Source: Pseudomonas furukawaii
Lineage (GTDB): Bacteria; Pseudomonadota; Gammaproteobacteria; Pseudomonadales; Pseudomonadaceae
NCBI RefSeq assembly: GCF_002355475.1
Contig: NZ_AP014862.1
Span: 868,001-932,000, forward strand
Reading direction: 5' to 3'
DNA: 64,000 nucleotides
The translations under genes were made by a program, and so were the position numbers. The notes beneath the pieces were generated by a model. The model saw nothing but the letters and a program-made list of their open reading frames with translations, ran no database searches and was not told the DNA's origin. Shown here piece after piece: positions 34,306-44,608 of the stretch. How positions within the stretch are numbered: the stretch's first letter is position 1; each line of letters opens with the position of its first letter.

Positions 34306-35973
34306 ATGGCTCAATACGTCTATACCATGCACCGGGTCGGCAAGGTCGTGCCCCCGAAGCGTGAGATCCTCAAAGACATTTCCCTCTCCTTCTTCCCGGG
34401 CGCCAAGATCGGCGTGCTCGGCCTGAACGGCGCGGGCAAGTCGACCTTGCTGCGCATCATGGCCGGTGTGGATACCGAGATCGACGGCGAAGCCCGTCCG
34501 ATGCCGGGCATCAAGGTCGGCTACCTGCCCCAGGAGCCCCAGCTCGATGCCAGCAAGACCGTTCGCGAGATCGTCGAAGAGGCGGTGGGCGAGATCAAGC
34601 AGGCCCAGGCCCGTCTCGACGAGGTCTACGCCGCCTACGCCGAGCCGGACGCCGACTTCGACGCCCTGGCCGCCGAGCAGGCCAAGCTGGAGGCCATCCT
34701 CCAGGCCTCCGATGGCCACAATCTGGAGCGCCAGCTGGAGGTCGCCGCCGACGCCCTGCGCCTGCCGCCGTGGGACGCGAAGATCGAGCACCTCTCCGGT
34801 GGCGAGAAGCGCCGCGTGGCCCTTTGCCGCCTGCTGCTGTCGGCCCCCGACATGCTGCTGCTGGACGAGCCCACCAACCACCTGGACGCCGACTCCGTGG
34901 CCTGGCTGGAGCACTTCCTCCACGACTTCCCCGGCACCGTGGTGGCCATCACCCACGACCGCTACTTCCTCGACAACGTCGCCGGCTGGATCCTGGAACT
35001 GGACCGTGGCCACGGCATCCCCTTCGAGGGCAACTACTCCGGCTGGCTGGAATCCAAGGCCAACCGCCTGGCCCAGGAAGCCAAGCAGGAAGCTTCCCAC
35101 GCCAAGGCCATGAAGGCCGAACTGGAGTGGGTGCGCCAGGGCGCCAAGGCCCGCCAGGCCAAGTCCAAGGCGCGTCTGCAGCGCTTCGAGGAAATGCAGT
35201 CGCAGGAATTCCAGAAGCGCAGCGAGACCAACGAGATCTATATCCCGGCCGGTCCGCGCCTGGGCGACAAGGTCATCGAGCTGCACAACGTCAGCAAGGG
35301 CTACGGCGATCGCGTGCTGATCGACGACCTGTCCCTGAGCATCCCGAAAGGCGCCATCGTCGGCGTGATCGGCGGCAACGGCGCGGGCAAGTCCACCCTG
35401 TTCCGCATGATCACCGGCAAGGAGCAGCCGGACTCCGGTCGCATCGAGATCGGCGAGACCGTGCAGATCGCCAGCGTCGACCAGAGCCGCGACAGCCTGG
35501 ACGGCGGCAAGACGGTCTGGCAGCAGGTGTCCGATGGCTTCGAGCAGATCAAGATCGGCAACTACGAAGTTCCGTCGCGCAGCTATGTCGGCCGCTTCAA
35601 CTTCAAGGGCGCCGACCAGCAGAAGTTCGTCAAGGACCTCTCCGGTGGTGAGCGTGGCCGTCTGCACCTGGCCCTGACCCTGAAGCAGGGCGGCAACGTG
35701 CTGCTGCTCGACGAACCGTCCAACGACCTCGACGTGGAAACCCTGCGCGCCCTGGAAGAGGCGCTGCTGGACTTCCCCGGCGCCGCCATCGTGATTTCCC
35801 ACGATCGCTGGTTCCTGGACCGTATCGCCACCCACATCCTGTCCTATGAGGACGACGGCAAGGTGACCTTCTTCGAAGGCAACTACACCGAGTTCGAGGC
35901 AGACCGGAAGAAGCGCCTCGGCGAAGCGGCCGCCCAGCCGCACCGCGTGCGTTACAAGAAGCTGGCCCAGTGA
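34306..35973 (+). CDS. ettA: Energy-dependent translational throttle protein EttA (ABC-F)
   Basis: A 555-residue protein with two ABC ATPase domains and no membrane part, the same length as E. coli EttA. Walker A motifs are GLNGAGKST and GGNGAGKST. Signature motifs are LSGGEKRR and LSGGERGR. The linker between them holds the arm and P-site tRNA interaction region. It binds the ribosomal E site and gates entry into elongation according to ATP/ADP ratio. The ATG at 34306 matches the family start MAQYVYTMHRV; longer in-frame starts are not supported. Divergent from morA with 234 bases between. Confidence 0.96.
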   Translation: MAQYVYTMHRVGKVVPPKREILKDISLSFFPGAKIGVLGLNGAGKSTLLRIMAGVDTEIDGEARPMPGIKVGYLPQEPQLDASKTVREIVEEAVGEIKQAQARLDEVYAAYAEPDADFDALAAEQAKLEAILQASDGHNLERQLEVAADALRLPPWDAKIEHLSGGEKRRVALCRLLLSAPDMLLLDEPTNHLDADSVAWLEHFLHDFPGTVVAITHDRYFLDNVAGWILELDRGHGIPFEGNYSGWLESKANRLAQEAKQEASHAKAMKAELEWVRQGAKARQAKSKARLQRFEEMQSQEFQKRSETNEIYIPAGPRLGDKVIELHNVSKGYGDRVLIDDLSLSIPKGAIVGVIGGNGAGKSTLFRMITGKEQPDSGRIEIGETVQIASVDQSRDSLDGGKTVWQQVSDGFEQIKIGNYEVPSRSYVGRFNFKGADQQKFVKDLSGGERGRLHLALTLKQGGNVLLLDEPSNDLDVETLRALEEALLDFPGAAIVISHDRWFLDRIATHILSYEDDGKVTFFEGNYTEFEADRKKRLGEAAAQPHRVRYKKLAQ

Positions 35974-36010
35974 TGGGTGGCCTGGTGCCTGCACCAGGCC
36001 CGACCCTGAC

Positions 36011-36045
36011 ACGACAACGGAGCCTCCTGGCTCCGTTGTCGTTTC
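36011..36045 (+). terminator. Long perfect hairpin after ettA
   Basis: A 14-bp perfect stem ACGACAACGGAGCC/GGCTCCGTTGTCGT with a 4-base loop, 38 bases after the ettA stop, followed by a short TT. A smaller hairpin CCTGGTGC/GCACCAGG precedes it at about 35981. The next gene's ribosome binding site follows immediately, so that gene probably needs read-through or a promoter inside this region. Confidence 0.65.
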
Positions 36046-36055
36046 CGGAGGAACG

Positions 36056-36586
36056 ATGAAGGGATTCAACCACTACCTGTTCTGGCTCTGCGCCCTGGCC
36101 TTGTTCGGCCTGTGCGGCCTGTACTTTTCCTTCTACCCGTCCCCGGCCTGGCAGCTCGGCGCGCTGGGTGGCGCCTTTCTGCTGGGAGGCGGCCTCTACG
36201 CCTGGCTGGCCTGGCGGGAGGGGTTCACCCGACTGTTCCAGTTGGAAACCGACGCGGCGCGCTGGCAATTGCACACCGTGCTGGGGTCGCTGCTGATTCT
36301 GGTGGTCTGGGGCGCCCTGCTGGTTCCCGCCGGCGCGCTCTATACCCGCTGGCTGGGACAGGACGCCGAGTTCAGTGCACGGGTGCTGGCCAAGGAGCAG
36401 GGAGGGCTGGGCTGCGAGTTTCGCGTCGAACTGGTGCTGGACGACGGTGGCCAGGGCGTGGGTACCTGCGTCTCCGAGCGCGTCTGGATCAGCCTGCCGG
36501 ATCACGGTGTGGTGCTGATGCGTGGCAAGCGCAGCGACCTGGGAATCAGCCCGGAACGGGTGCTGCAGACCCCGCCTGAAGGCTGA
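36056..36586 (+). CDS. Uncharacterised three-helix membrane protein
   Basis: A 176-residue protein not recognised as a named family. Three membrane helices lie at about 6-26, 34-52 and 76-99. A soluble C-terminal part of about 75 residues follows, with two cysteines (CEFRVEL and GTCVSERVW) that could form a disulfide if periplasmic. The GGAGG site lies directly after the ettA terminator hairpin. It is followed by a long AT-richer gap before gdhA. No role can be inferred from its neighbours. Confidence 0.75.
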   Translation: MKGFNHYLFWLCALALFGLCGLYFSFYPSPAWQLGALGGAFLLGGGLYAWLAWREGFTRLFQLETDAARWQLHTVLGSLLILVVWGALLVPAGALYTRWLGQDAEFSARVLAKEQGGLGCEFRVELVLDDGGQGVGTCVSERVWISLPDHGVVLMRGKRSDLGISPERVLQTPPEG

Positions 36587-36804
36587 GTACTTCACTTGTG
36601 CGGAAATGGTGCGCTCATGGCTTCGAGATGGTGCGATTCGGGCCCTTTTGCAACTTGGGAAATTCCCTTGGGAGCTGGAATCTGCCCGGGGAGGAAGTGT
36701 CCGATTAACGGACTGATTTACAAGTAATGCACCAAAAAGATTCATCAATGCGTCATTTTGGCCTACCGAGGGGGCGGCTGGCTTGGTAGAGTCTCGCGCG
36801 ATAA

Positions 36805-38172
<1,368 letters not shown>

Positions 38173-38182
38173 CGCTGCCGTC

Positions 38183-38202
38183 GCCCCCGGCTTCCCGGGG
38201 GC
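38183..38202. terminator. GC-rich hairpin between gdhA and lipoprotein gene
   Basis: Perfect stem GCCCCCGG/CCGGGGGC with a 4-base loop between two convergent stops. No T-run on either side, so termination is only suggested by position. Confidence 0.4.
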
Positions 38203-38204
38203 AC

Positions 38205-38567
38205 TCAATCGGGGTGCAGTGCCCGACCCATGGCGGTACCCCGGTTCCTTTCCCAGTCGTCGCCGCCGTCTTGCAGCCGCGCCTCGTGGTGCCGCCGTTC
38301 CTCACTTTGCACCTGGGCCTGGCACTGGCGGAATCCGTCGCTCCAGCCTTCAGCGTAGGTCGCATCCTTCAGGTAGCGGGGGACGTCCTTGCGGAACTCG
38401 CCGGTGATCACGCCCGCCGCCTGTCGGCCGCTGCTGCAACCGGCCTCGAAGCCGTCGACGAAGGCCATCGGGTAGCCCTGGGCGAGCAGGGTGTCACGGG
38501 TACTCGCGCAGCCCGCCATCAGCAAGGTGCCCAACAGGAAGGGCCAGGCTTGACGATAAAGGTTCAC
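38205..38567 (-). CDS. Small lipoprotein, uncharacterised
   Basis: A 120-residue protein with a type II signal peptide. The lipobox is LLMAGC, placing the lipidated cysteine at residue 20 if translation starts at the GTG at 38567. That GTG is chosen because GAGAGG lies six bases upstream and the signal peptide then has normal length. An ATG at 38621 would add 18 non-signal-like residues. The mature part is polar with a Glu/Arg-rich end (QSEERRHHEARLQDGG). No family recognised. It is divergent from betT. Confidence 0.75.
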   Translation of the reverse strand: MNLYRQAWPFLLGTLLMAGCASTRDTLLAQGYPMAFVDGFEAGCSSGRQAAGVITGEFRKDVPRYLKDATYAEGWSDGFRQCQAQVQSEERRHHEARLQDGGDDWERNRGTAMGRALHPD

Positions 38568-38797
38568 GTAGGCCTCTCTCGGTGACGGTGTAGGAATACC
38601 TGGGGAAATCAACTCGAACATTCTCTGCTTGCGACTGTCGAGATTTCGTCAAGACGGTGTGATGGCCCTGTCGACGGGGCGGGATGCTCTTGCTGGCCGT
38701 CGTAAGGGTCGTTGGCCCATGTCGCATCCATGACAATCGCCCCTCAGTCGGGGTGTTAGCCTCCTCCGTCCCCGAAGCAGCAGAAAGAGGAGCGACC

Positions 38798-40825
38798 ATG
38801 ACCGATACACGGGTCGAGACGGACCACGACCGCCTGAACCGGGCGGTGTTCTTCGGTTCCGCTACCTGCATCCTGGCACTGGCCTTCTGGGCGTTGCTGG
38901 ACAGCGACAGCGCGGCGACCGCCCTGGGGGTGGTGCTGGGCTGGATTTCCGAAGGCTTCGGTTGGTACTACTTCCTGGCCGCCACGCTTTACGTGGTGTT
39001 CGTGCTGGTGATCGCGCTGTCGCGCTTCGGTGACATCCGCATGGGGCCGGATCACGCCCGGCCTGAGTTCAACCTGTTCACCTGGGGCGCGATGCTGTTC
39101 GCCGCCGGCATCGGCATCGACCTGATGTTCTTCTCGGTGGCGGAGCCGGTGACGCACCTGCTGCAGCCGCCGGAGGGGGCGCCGGGCACCTTGGACGCGG
39201 CGCGCCAAGGGGTGGCCTGGACCCTGTTCCACTACGGCATCACCGGCTGGTCGATGTACGCCCTGATGGGCATGGCCCTGGGCTATTTCAGTTTCCGCCA
39301 TGGCATGCCGCTGTCGATCCGCTCGGCGCTCTATCCCATCTTCGGACGCCGCGTGCATGGGGCCCTGGGACATGGCGTGGAGATCGCCGCGGTCCTCGGG
39401 ACGGTGTTCGGCATCGCCACCTCCCTGGGGATCGGCGTGGTCCAGCTCAACTACGGGCTGAAGTTCATGTTCGACGTGCCCGAAGGCATCCTGCCCCAGG
39501 CGCTGCTGATCCTGCTGTCGGTGGTGATGGCGACCATTTCCACGGTATCCGGCGTGGACAAGGGCATCCGCCGGCTCTCCGAGCTGAACGTGCTGCTGGC
39601 CATCGCGCTGATCCTCTTCGTGCTGTTCAGCGGCAACACGGTGTTCCTGCTCAACGGCGTGGTGCTGAACATCGGCGACTACCTGAGCGGTTTCGCCAGC
39701 ATGACCCTGAATACCTTCGCCTTCGACCGTCCGGTGGACTGGCTGAACGGCTGGACCCTGTTCTTCTGGGCCTGGTGGGTGGCCTGGGCGCCCTTCGTCG
39801 GCCTCTTCCTGGCGCGGATCTCCCGGGGGCGGACCCTGCGGGAGTTCGTCCTGGGAACCCTGGTGATTCCGTTCACCTTCACCCTGATCTGGATCTCCAT
39901 CTTCGGCAACAGCGCGCTGGACGTGGTGCTCTCGGGTAGCGCCGAGTTCGGCGAAATGGCCGTGAACACCCCCGAGCGGGCCTTCTACGGATTGCTGGCG
40001 CAGTACCCCTGGATCGGTCTCAGCGCGCTGTTGGCGACCCTGACCGGGCTCCTGTTCTATGTCACCTCGGCGGATTCCGGCGCCCTGGTGCTGGGCAACT
40101 TCACCTCCGTGCTGAAGGACCCTTCCAGCGACGCGCCGTCCTGGCTGCGGATCTTCTGGTCGGTGGTGATCGGCGTGTTGACCCTGGCGATGCTGATGGT
40201 GGGCGGCGTGCCGACGTTGCAGAACGCCACCGTGATCATGGGCCTGCCGTTCTCCTTCGTGATGTTCTTCATCATGGCCGGGCTCTATCGCGCCTTGCGC
40301 CTGGAAGTGGTGCGTCGCGACAGCCACCAGCACGGCCTGGCCGGATACCTGTCGGCGCGGGTGCAGCCCAGTGCCGGCGATGTGCCCGACTGGCAGCAGC
40401 GGGTGGAGCGGGTGACCACCCACCCGGATCGCGAGGCGGCGCTCGCCATGTTGGAGGCGGTTTGCCGGCCGGCACTCGGCGAGGTCTGTTCGGCGCTGCG
40501 TCGGCAGGGCATCTCGGCCCGGATCAGCGACCGCAACCCCACGGCGGACGGGCTGCCCCGCCTGGCCTTGAAGGTACCTTGTGGCGAGGCCGCGCCATTC
40601 CGTTACGAGGTCCGGGTGGTGGAAGCCGCGACGCCGGCCTATGCCGCGCCGGGCACGCCGGAACGCTGCTTCCGGCTGGAGGTGCATCTGCCCGAGGGTG
40701 GCCAGGGCTACAACCTCTGGGGCTTCAGCCAGGAGCAGGTGATCGCCGACGTGCTCGACCAGTACGAGCGGCACCTGCACGTCCTCCAGCAGGTCTCCGC
40801 GTCCCTGCCGCTGGCGGGGCGTTGA
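38798..40825 (+). CDS. betT: BetT-type choline/betaine BCCT transporter
   Basis: A 675-residue BCCT transporter with 12 helices and a C-terminal cytoplasmic tail of about 150 residues, the BetT hallmark. Tails of this type sense osmotic strength. The helix-4 box is intact (FHYGITGWSMY, 144-154), as is helix 8 (WTLFFWAWWVAWAPF followed by ARISRGRTLREF). AGAGGAG precedes the ATG at 38798; an in-frame start at 38684 is rejected. Substrate choline is likely by family. There are no bet genes beside it. Confidence 0.92.
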   Translation: MTDTRVETDHDRLNRAVFFGSATCILALAFWALLDSDSAATALGVVLGWISEGFGWYYFLAATLYVVFVLVIALSRFGDIRMGPDHARPEFNLFTWGAMLFAAGIGIDLMFFSVAEPVTHLLQPPEGAPGTLDAARQGVAWTLFHYGITGWSMYALMGMALGYFSFRHGMPLSIRSALYPIFGRRVHGALGHGVEIAAVLGTVFGIATSLGIGVVQLNYGLKFMFDVPEGILPQALLILLSVVMATISTVSGVDKGIRRLSELNVLLAIALILFVLFSGNTVFLLNGVVLNIGDYLSGFASMTLNTFAFDRPVDWLNGWTLFFWAWWVAWAPFVGLFLARISRGRTLREFVLGTLVIPFTFTLIWISIFGNSALDVVLSGSAEFGEMAVNTPERAFYGLLAQYPWIGLSALLATLTGLLFYVTSADSGALVLGNFTSVLKDPSSDAPSWLRIFWSVVIGVLTLAMLMVGGVPTLQNATVIMGLPFSFVMFFIMAGLYRALRLEVVRRDSHQHGLAGYLSARVQPSAGDVPDWQQRVERVTTHPDREAALAMLEAVCRPALGEVCSALRRQGISARISDRNPTADGLPRLALKVPCGEAAPFRYEVRVVEAATPAYAAPGTPERCFRLEVHLPEGGQGYNLWGFSQEQVIADVLDQYERHLHVLQQVSASLPLAGR

Positions 40826-40858
40826 TGGCGTGGGCGACCGGGTCTTGCGAGGGCCCGG

Positions 40859-42085
40859 TCAGCCCTTGACGCAGACCACCTGGCGCAGGGTGTGCACCAC
40901 TTCCACCAGGTCGCGCTGGGCGGCCATCACGGCGTCGATGTCCTTGTAGGCCATGGGGATCTCGTCGATCACATCCTTGTCCTTGCGGCACTCCACGTGG
41001 GCGGTGGCGCGGACCTGGTCCTCGACGCTGAACAGCTTCTTCGCCCGGCTGCGACTCATGGTGCGGCCGGCGCCGTGGCTGCAGGAGCAGAAGGACTCCT
41101 CGTTGCCGAGGCCGCGGACGATGAAGCTCCTGGCGCCCATGGAGCCCGGGATGATGCCCAGCTCGCCCTTGCGCGCGGAAACCGCGCCCTTGCGGGTGAC
41201 CAGCACTTCGCGGCCGAAGTGGCGTTCCTTCTGAACGTAGTTGTGGTGACAGTTGACCGCTTCCAGGCTGGCCTCGAAGGGTTTGCGGATCACCTTGCGC
41301 GCCGCCTCGATCACCGCCTGCATCATCAGGGCGCGGTTCTGCCGGGCGAAGTCCTGGGCCCAGCCCACGGCCTCGACGTAGTCGTCGTAATGGCGGCTGC
41401 CTTCCTCGAGGTAGGCGAGATCGCGGTCCGGCAGGTTGGCGATGTGCTGGCGCATGTCCGCCTGGGCCAGCTCGATGAACAGGGTGCCGATGGCGTTGCC
41501 CACGCCCCGGGAGCCGCTGTGGAGCATGAACCAGACCCGGTCGGCCTCGTCGAGGCAGACCTCGATGAAGTGGTTGCCGGTCCCCAGGGTGCCCAGGTGG
41601 CTGCGGTTGTTGGTCTTCTCCAGGCGCGGGTACTTGCGGGTGATGGCCTTGAAGCGCCCGGCGAGGGGGCGCCAGGCCTGGTCGGCCGCGTCCGGCACCG
41701 CGTCCCAGGCGCCCTGGTCGCGTCGACCGAAGGTCTTGCCGTGGGGCACCGCGCGCTCGATGGCGCTGCGCAGGCCGTGGAGGTTGTCCGGCAGGTCGCG
41801 GGCATGCAGGGAGGTGAGGGCGGCCATCATGCCGCAGCCGATGTCCACGCCCACCGCGGCGGGAATGATGGCGCCCAGGGTGGGGATCACGCTGCCGATG
41901 GTGGAGCCCTTGCCCAGGTGGACGTCGGGCATCACGGCGAGGTGCTTGAAGATGAAGGGCATCTTCGCGGTGTTGATCAATTGCTGGCGCGCTTCGTCCT
42001 CTACCGGGACGCCCTGGGTCCAGAGTTTGATGGGCTTGCCGCTGGCCACTTCCAGCAGTTGTGGACCGTTCACGTTCATCTGCAT
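40859..42085 (-). CDS. rtcB: RNA-splicing ligase RtcB
   Basis: A 408-residue GTP- and Mn-dependent RNA ligase that joins 2',3'-cyclic phosphate or 3'-phosphate ends to 5'-OH ends. Metal ligands and active-site motifs are GVDIGCGM (Asp81, Cys84), GTGNHFIE, and SHGAGR with the guanylylated histidine at 337, all at the E. coli positions. Length is identical to E. coli RtcB (408). No RtcA cyclase, RtcR activator or archease gene is adjacent. A perfect DnaA 9-mer is 14 bases upstream of its ATG. Confidence 0.96.
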   Translation of the reverse strand: MQMNVNGPQLLEVASGKPIKLWTQGVPVEDEARQQLINTAKMPFIFKHLAVMPDVHLGKGSTIGSVIPTLGAIIPAAVGVDIGCGMMAALTSLHARDLPDNLHGLRSAIERAVPHGKTFGRRDQGAWDAVPDAADQAWRPLAGRFKAITRKYPRLEKTNNRSHLGTLGTGNHFIEVCLDEADRVWFMLHSGSRGVGNAIGTLFIELAQADMRQHIANLPDRDLAYLEEGSRHYDDYVEAVGWAQDFARQNRALMMQAVIEAARKVIRKPFEASLEAVNCHHNYVQKERHFGREVLVTRKGAVSARKGELGIIPGSMGARSFIVRGLGNEESFCSCSHGAGRTMSRSRAKKLFSVEDQVRATAHVECRKDKDVIDEIPMAYKDIDAVMAAQRDLVEVVHTLRQVVCVKG

Positions 42086-42098
42086 CGCCTGACGAGGG

Positions 42099-42107
42099 TG
42101 TGGATAA
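42099..42107 (-). promoter_or_regulatory. DnaA box-like 9-mer before rtcB
   Basis: TTATCCACA on the minus strand, a perfect match to the high-affinity DnaA box, in the 107-base gap between rtcB and the DUF4105 gene. Binding is not shown. Confidence 0.35.
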
Positions 42108-42192
42108 CCATTCTGGCTCCGTTGTAGCGGGGCCGGGCGCGCAGCTTACAGGTGGCGGGCTTGAAGGGTATCGCCGCCAGGTACGAAACCCA

Positions 42193-44046
42193 TCAATAGT
42201 GGTACCACTTCAATTCCAGCATCACCTCGTTCACCGGCGCGGCGAGCTGGCTGAATTCGCGCTGGGCGGTCAGGCGCAGGCCGAGGTTGCGGGAAATCTC
42301 CCACTGCTGGTTGAGGGACAGTCGGCGCCGGACTTCACCATTGTGGAAATAGTCTCCAGCGGCTTCCAGGCTGAGGGTGCCGACGGGGTTGTGCCAGAGC
42401 AGGCCGGTGTTGAAGCCGGCGGCCGTGGCGACGAAGGGGGCGAAGTCCTCGTTGTGTTCGATGCGGGCGGTGGCCAGGGCGAAGCCGAGGGCATCCCCGC
42501 CCAGCTGCCAGGCCCCGCCGACGCCGCCGTTGAGGTGGCTCACCAGGCGCTCGTCGCCGTCTTCGCCCAGCACCCGCTCCAGGCCGCCGGCCACCTGCCA
42601 GGACCAGGGCTTGAGCAGGTCGCCGCGCGGGGTGAGGGAGCGGATGGTGGCCAGGTCCAGGCGTTGCAGCTGCCAGTGGTTGTCTTCGTATTGGCGCAGC
42701 TTGAGCTGGAGGATCTCGATCTGCGCGCCGAGGGGGAAGCCGGAGAGGTTGTCGTTGAGGTCGTGGTAGGCCATGCGCAGGCCGTACTCGGCGTAGGCCC
42801 TGTCCTCGCGGGTGCCGGCGCCCAGTTGCCAGGTGCGGGATTCGTGGCCCTCCTCCGGCAGGTCGGGGCGATCCAGCTGCAGTGTCGGCGGCGGATTGCG
42901 GTTGATGGACTGGAGCAGGCGATAGCTGCGTCCCGCGCTGGCGGCGGTGCGCTCCTCGCCGACCGAGCGGTAGCGCAGCAGGCGGAAGGCGGCGTCCTGG
43001 ATCAGCGCGCGGCGCGGGGCGGGCAGGGCGAGGAACTCGGGGGCGTCGAGAAGGCGGTCGTCCTCGGCCAGGCGCAGCACCCACTGCTGTTCGGCGCTAT
43101 CCAGCGGCTCGGCACGGGCCAGCAGCTCCTTTTCCCGGGAGGCGCGGTAGTCGATGGACTCCACCAGACCGGCGTCCTTCACCGCCCGCACCGTGTCGGT
43201 GGGGATGGCGGTAATGGGGAACTGCTCGGTGAGTTCGATGCCGGGACGGGCGATCTCCAGCAGTTCCAGCAGGCGGTAGGAGCAGTTCTCGTCGAAGAAG
43301 TAGTAGTCGAAGCGGATCTGCTTCAGCTCCCACACGTGCTCCACCATGCGCCCGGTTTCCTCGGGGCTGAGGTTGAGGCGGTATTCCCAGAGGTCGCGGT
43401 TCTCCAGGCGGCTGTATTCCTTCAGCTTGTCGCGGTAGGGCACCAGGGCGAAGAGTCCCGGGTAGCCGCCCATCAGGCCCTTCCAGGCGTAGAGGATGCT
43501 GTTGTCCGAACCCTCGATGAAGGCGCCGAAGTTCAGCGCGTAGCTGAGCATGGCGGTGTTGTTCTCGTGGATGTCCGGCTGGTCGATGCGCAGCAGCGTG
43601 TGGCCGAACATCGACGAGGGGCTGTTCAGGTAGGCGGCGGGAAACACCAGCACCGTGCTGTGGGGGTTGATGTCGGCGTACCAGGCCCTGTACTCGCTGC
43701 AGGGAGGCTGGGGCAGGTCGGTCAGTTGCAGCTGCTCCCGCAGCCAGCGGGTGCGGGCGGGGTAGGTGCACTGCGGGTGCTGGTCGCCGAGGCTGGCGGG
43801 CTGGTAAAGCGCTTCCAGGGTGGCGCGCAGCTCCGCGCCGGGGTTGCCGGGGCCCTCTTTGGCGAGGAAGAAGTCCTCGTCATCGACGTAGCTGCGCCAG
43901 CCGCCCAGTTTGCCGGTCTCCCAGTGACCCAGGGCGATCCAGTAGGGATCGGCGGCCAGGGTGTCGAGGCGCTCGGCAGGCATCTGCGGGGCGGCGTGGG
44001 CGGTGATCCAGGTGCAGAGTGCGAGGTAGGGGAAGATCCGTTTCAA
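42193..44046 (-). CDS. DUF4105 (Lnb N-terminal) envelope protein with barrel-like C-terminus
   Basis: A 617-residue exported protein. Residues 1-18 are a Sec signal peptide (ending AHA). About 110-330 hold the DUF4105/Lnb domain, with motifs SSMFGHTLLRID and YYFFDENCSYRLLELLE that contain the conserved His and Cys of this NlpC/P60-like fold. About 380-617 are alternating strands ending in an aromatic-rich KWYHY, which resembles an outer-membrane beta-barrel end. A peptidase or amidase role in the envelope is plausible but unproven. It is divergent from the DksA-like gene. Confidence 0.82.
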   Translation of the reverse strand: MKRIFPYLALCTWITAHAAPQMPAERLDTLAADPYWIALGHWETGKLGGWRSYVDDEDFFLAKEGPGNPGAELRATLEALYQPASLGDQHPQCTYPARTRWLREQLQLTDLPQPPCSEYRAWYADINPHSTVLVFPAAYLNSPSSMFGHTLLRIDQPDIHENNTAMLSYALNFGAFIEGSDNSILYAWKGLMGGYPGLFALVPYRDKLKEYSRLENRDLWEYRLNLSPEETGRMVEHVWELKQIRFDYYFFDENCSYRLLELLEIARPGIELTEQFPITAIPTDTVRAVKDAGLVESIDYRASREKELLARAEPLDSAEQQWVLRLAEDDRLLDAPEFLALPAPRRALIQDAAFRLLRYRSVGEERTAASAGRSYRLLQSINRNPPPTLQLDRPDLPEEGHESRTWQLGAGTREDRAYAEYGLRMAYHDLNDNLSGFPLGAQIEILQLKLRQYEDNHWQLQRLDLATIRSLTPRGDLLKPWSWQVAGGLERVLGEDGDERLVSHLNGGVGGAWQLGGDALGFALATARIEHNEDFAPFVATAAGFNTGLLWHNPVGTLSLEAAGDYFHNGEVRRRLSLNQQWEISRNLGLRLTAQREFSQLAAPVNEVMLELKWYHY

Positions 44047-44161
44047 GAGGGCTGCTCTTCTTCACGAGAGGTCGGGCGCAGCTTTGAGGGAGGGGCGGGG
44101 CGCTGTCAAGCAAGGCCAGGACGATTGATTGCGCAAGTTCGCGGGACCGTGATGGAGCGTC

Positions 44162-44177
44162 CACACTTGGAAGTGTG
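44162..44177 (+). repeat. 7-bp inverted repeat before the DksA-like gene
   Basis: CACACTT-GG-AAGTGTG, perfect arms with a 2-base spacer, four bases before the AGGGGG ribosome binding site of the gene at 44195. With so short a spacer an operator is more likely than an RNA hairpin. Confidence 0.4.
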
Positions 44178-44194
44178 AACAGGGGGATTTCCAC

Positions 44195-44518
44195 ATGACC
44201 ACCACTGACCCACGCGCCGCACTCGACGCCCTGATCGCGGAATACAGCACCCGCGCCAACTCCATTCGCCAGGACCTGGCCAGTAGCCACTCACCGGATT
44301 TCGCCGAGCAGGCGGTCCAGCGGGAAAACGACGAAGTGCTGGAGGCCCTGCTGGCCGAGACCGAGGCCGCCCTGCGCCGCGCGGGCCTGGCCAAGCTGCG
44401 CCTCGCCGACGGCAGCTACGGTTATTGCCAACGCTGTGGCGAGCCCATCGAGCCGGCGCGACTGGCGGTGCTGCCCGCCGCCGAGTACTGCCTGGGCTGC
44501 GCGGACCTGGCTCACTGA
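44195..44518 (+). CDS. TraR/DksA family zinc finger protein
   Basis: A 107-residue protein with an N-terminal coiled-coil of about 70 residues and a C4 zinc finger (YCQRCGEPI ... YCLGCADLA). This is the DksA/TraR fold that enters the RNA polymerase secondary channel. It is shorter than DksA (151), and the paired aspartates at the DksA coil tip are not evident, so activity may differ. It lies upstream of the Lon-like protease with 90 bases between, and an inverted repeat lies just before its ribosome binding site. Confidence 0.88.
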   Translation: MTTTDPRAALDALIAEYSTRANSIRQDLASSHSPDFAEQAVQRENDEVLEALLAETEAALRRAGLAKLRLADGSYGYCQRCGEPIEPARLAVLPAAEYCLGCADLAH

Positions 44519-44608
44519 AACGCCGCTGGCGTCATGCCTTGCCAGTGGCGACGGGGCGGCGCCAGAATGCGGCCATTGCTTTTCCAGCCGAGCCACTAAG
44601 GACACTCG

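Noticed and set aside
38640-38797. Sigma54 promoter upstream of betT (a GG...TTGC pattern near 38682)
   Set aside because: Spacing between the GG and GC elements is nine instead of ten bases and the flanking bases do not fit the consensus.
40836-40860. GACCGGG/CCCGGTC hairpin between betT and rtcB as a terminator
   Set aside because: The loop is 11 bases, there is no T-run, and the second arm runs into the rtcB stop codon. Too weak to call.
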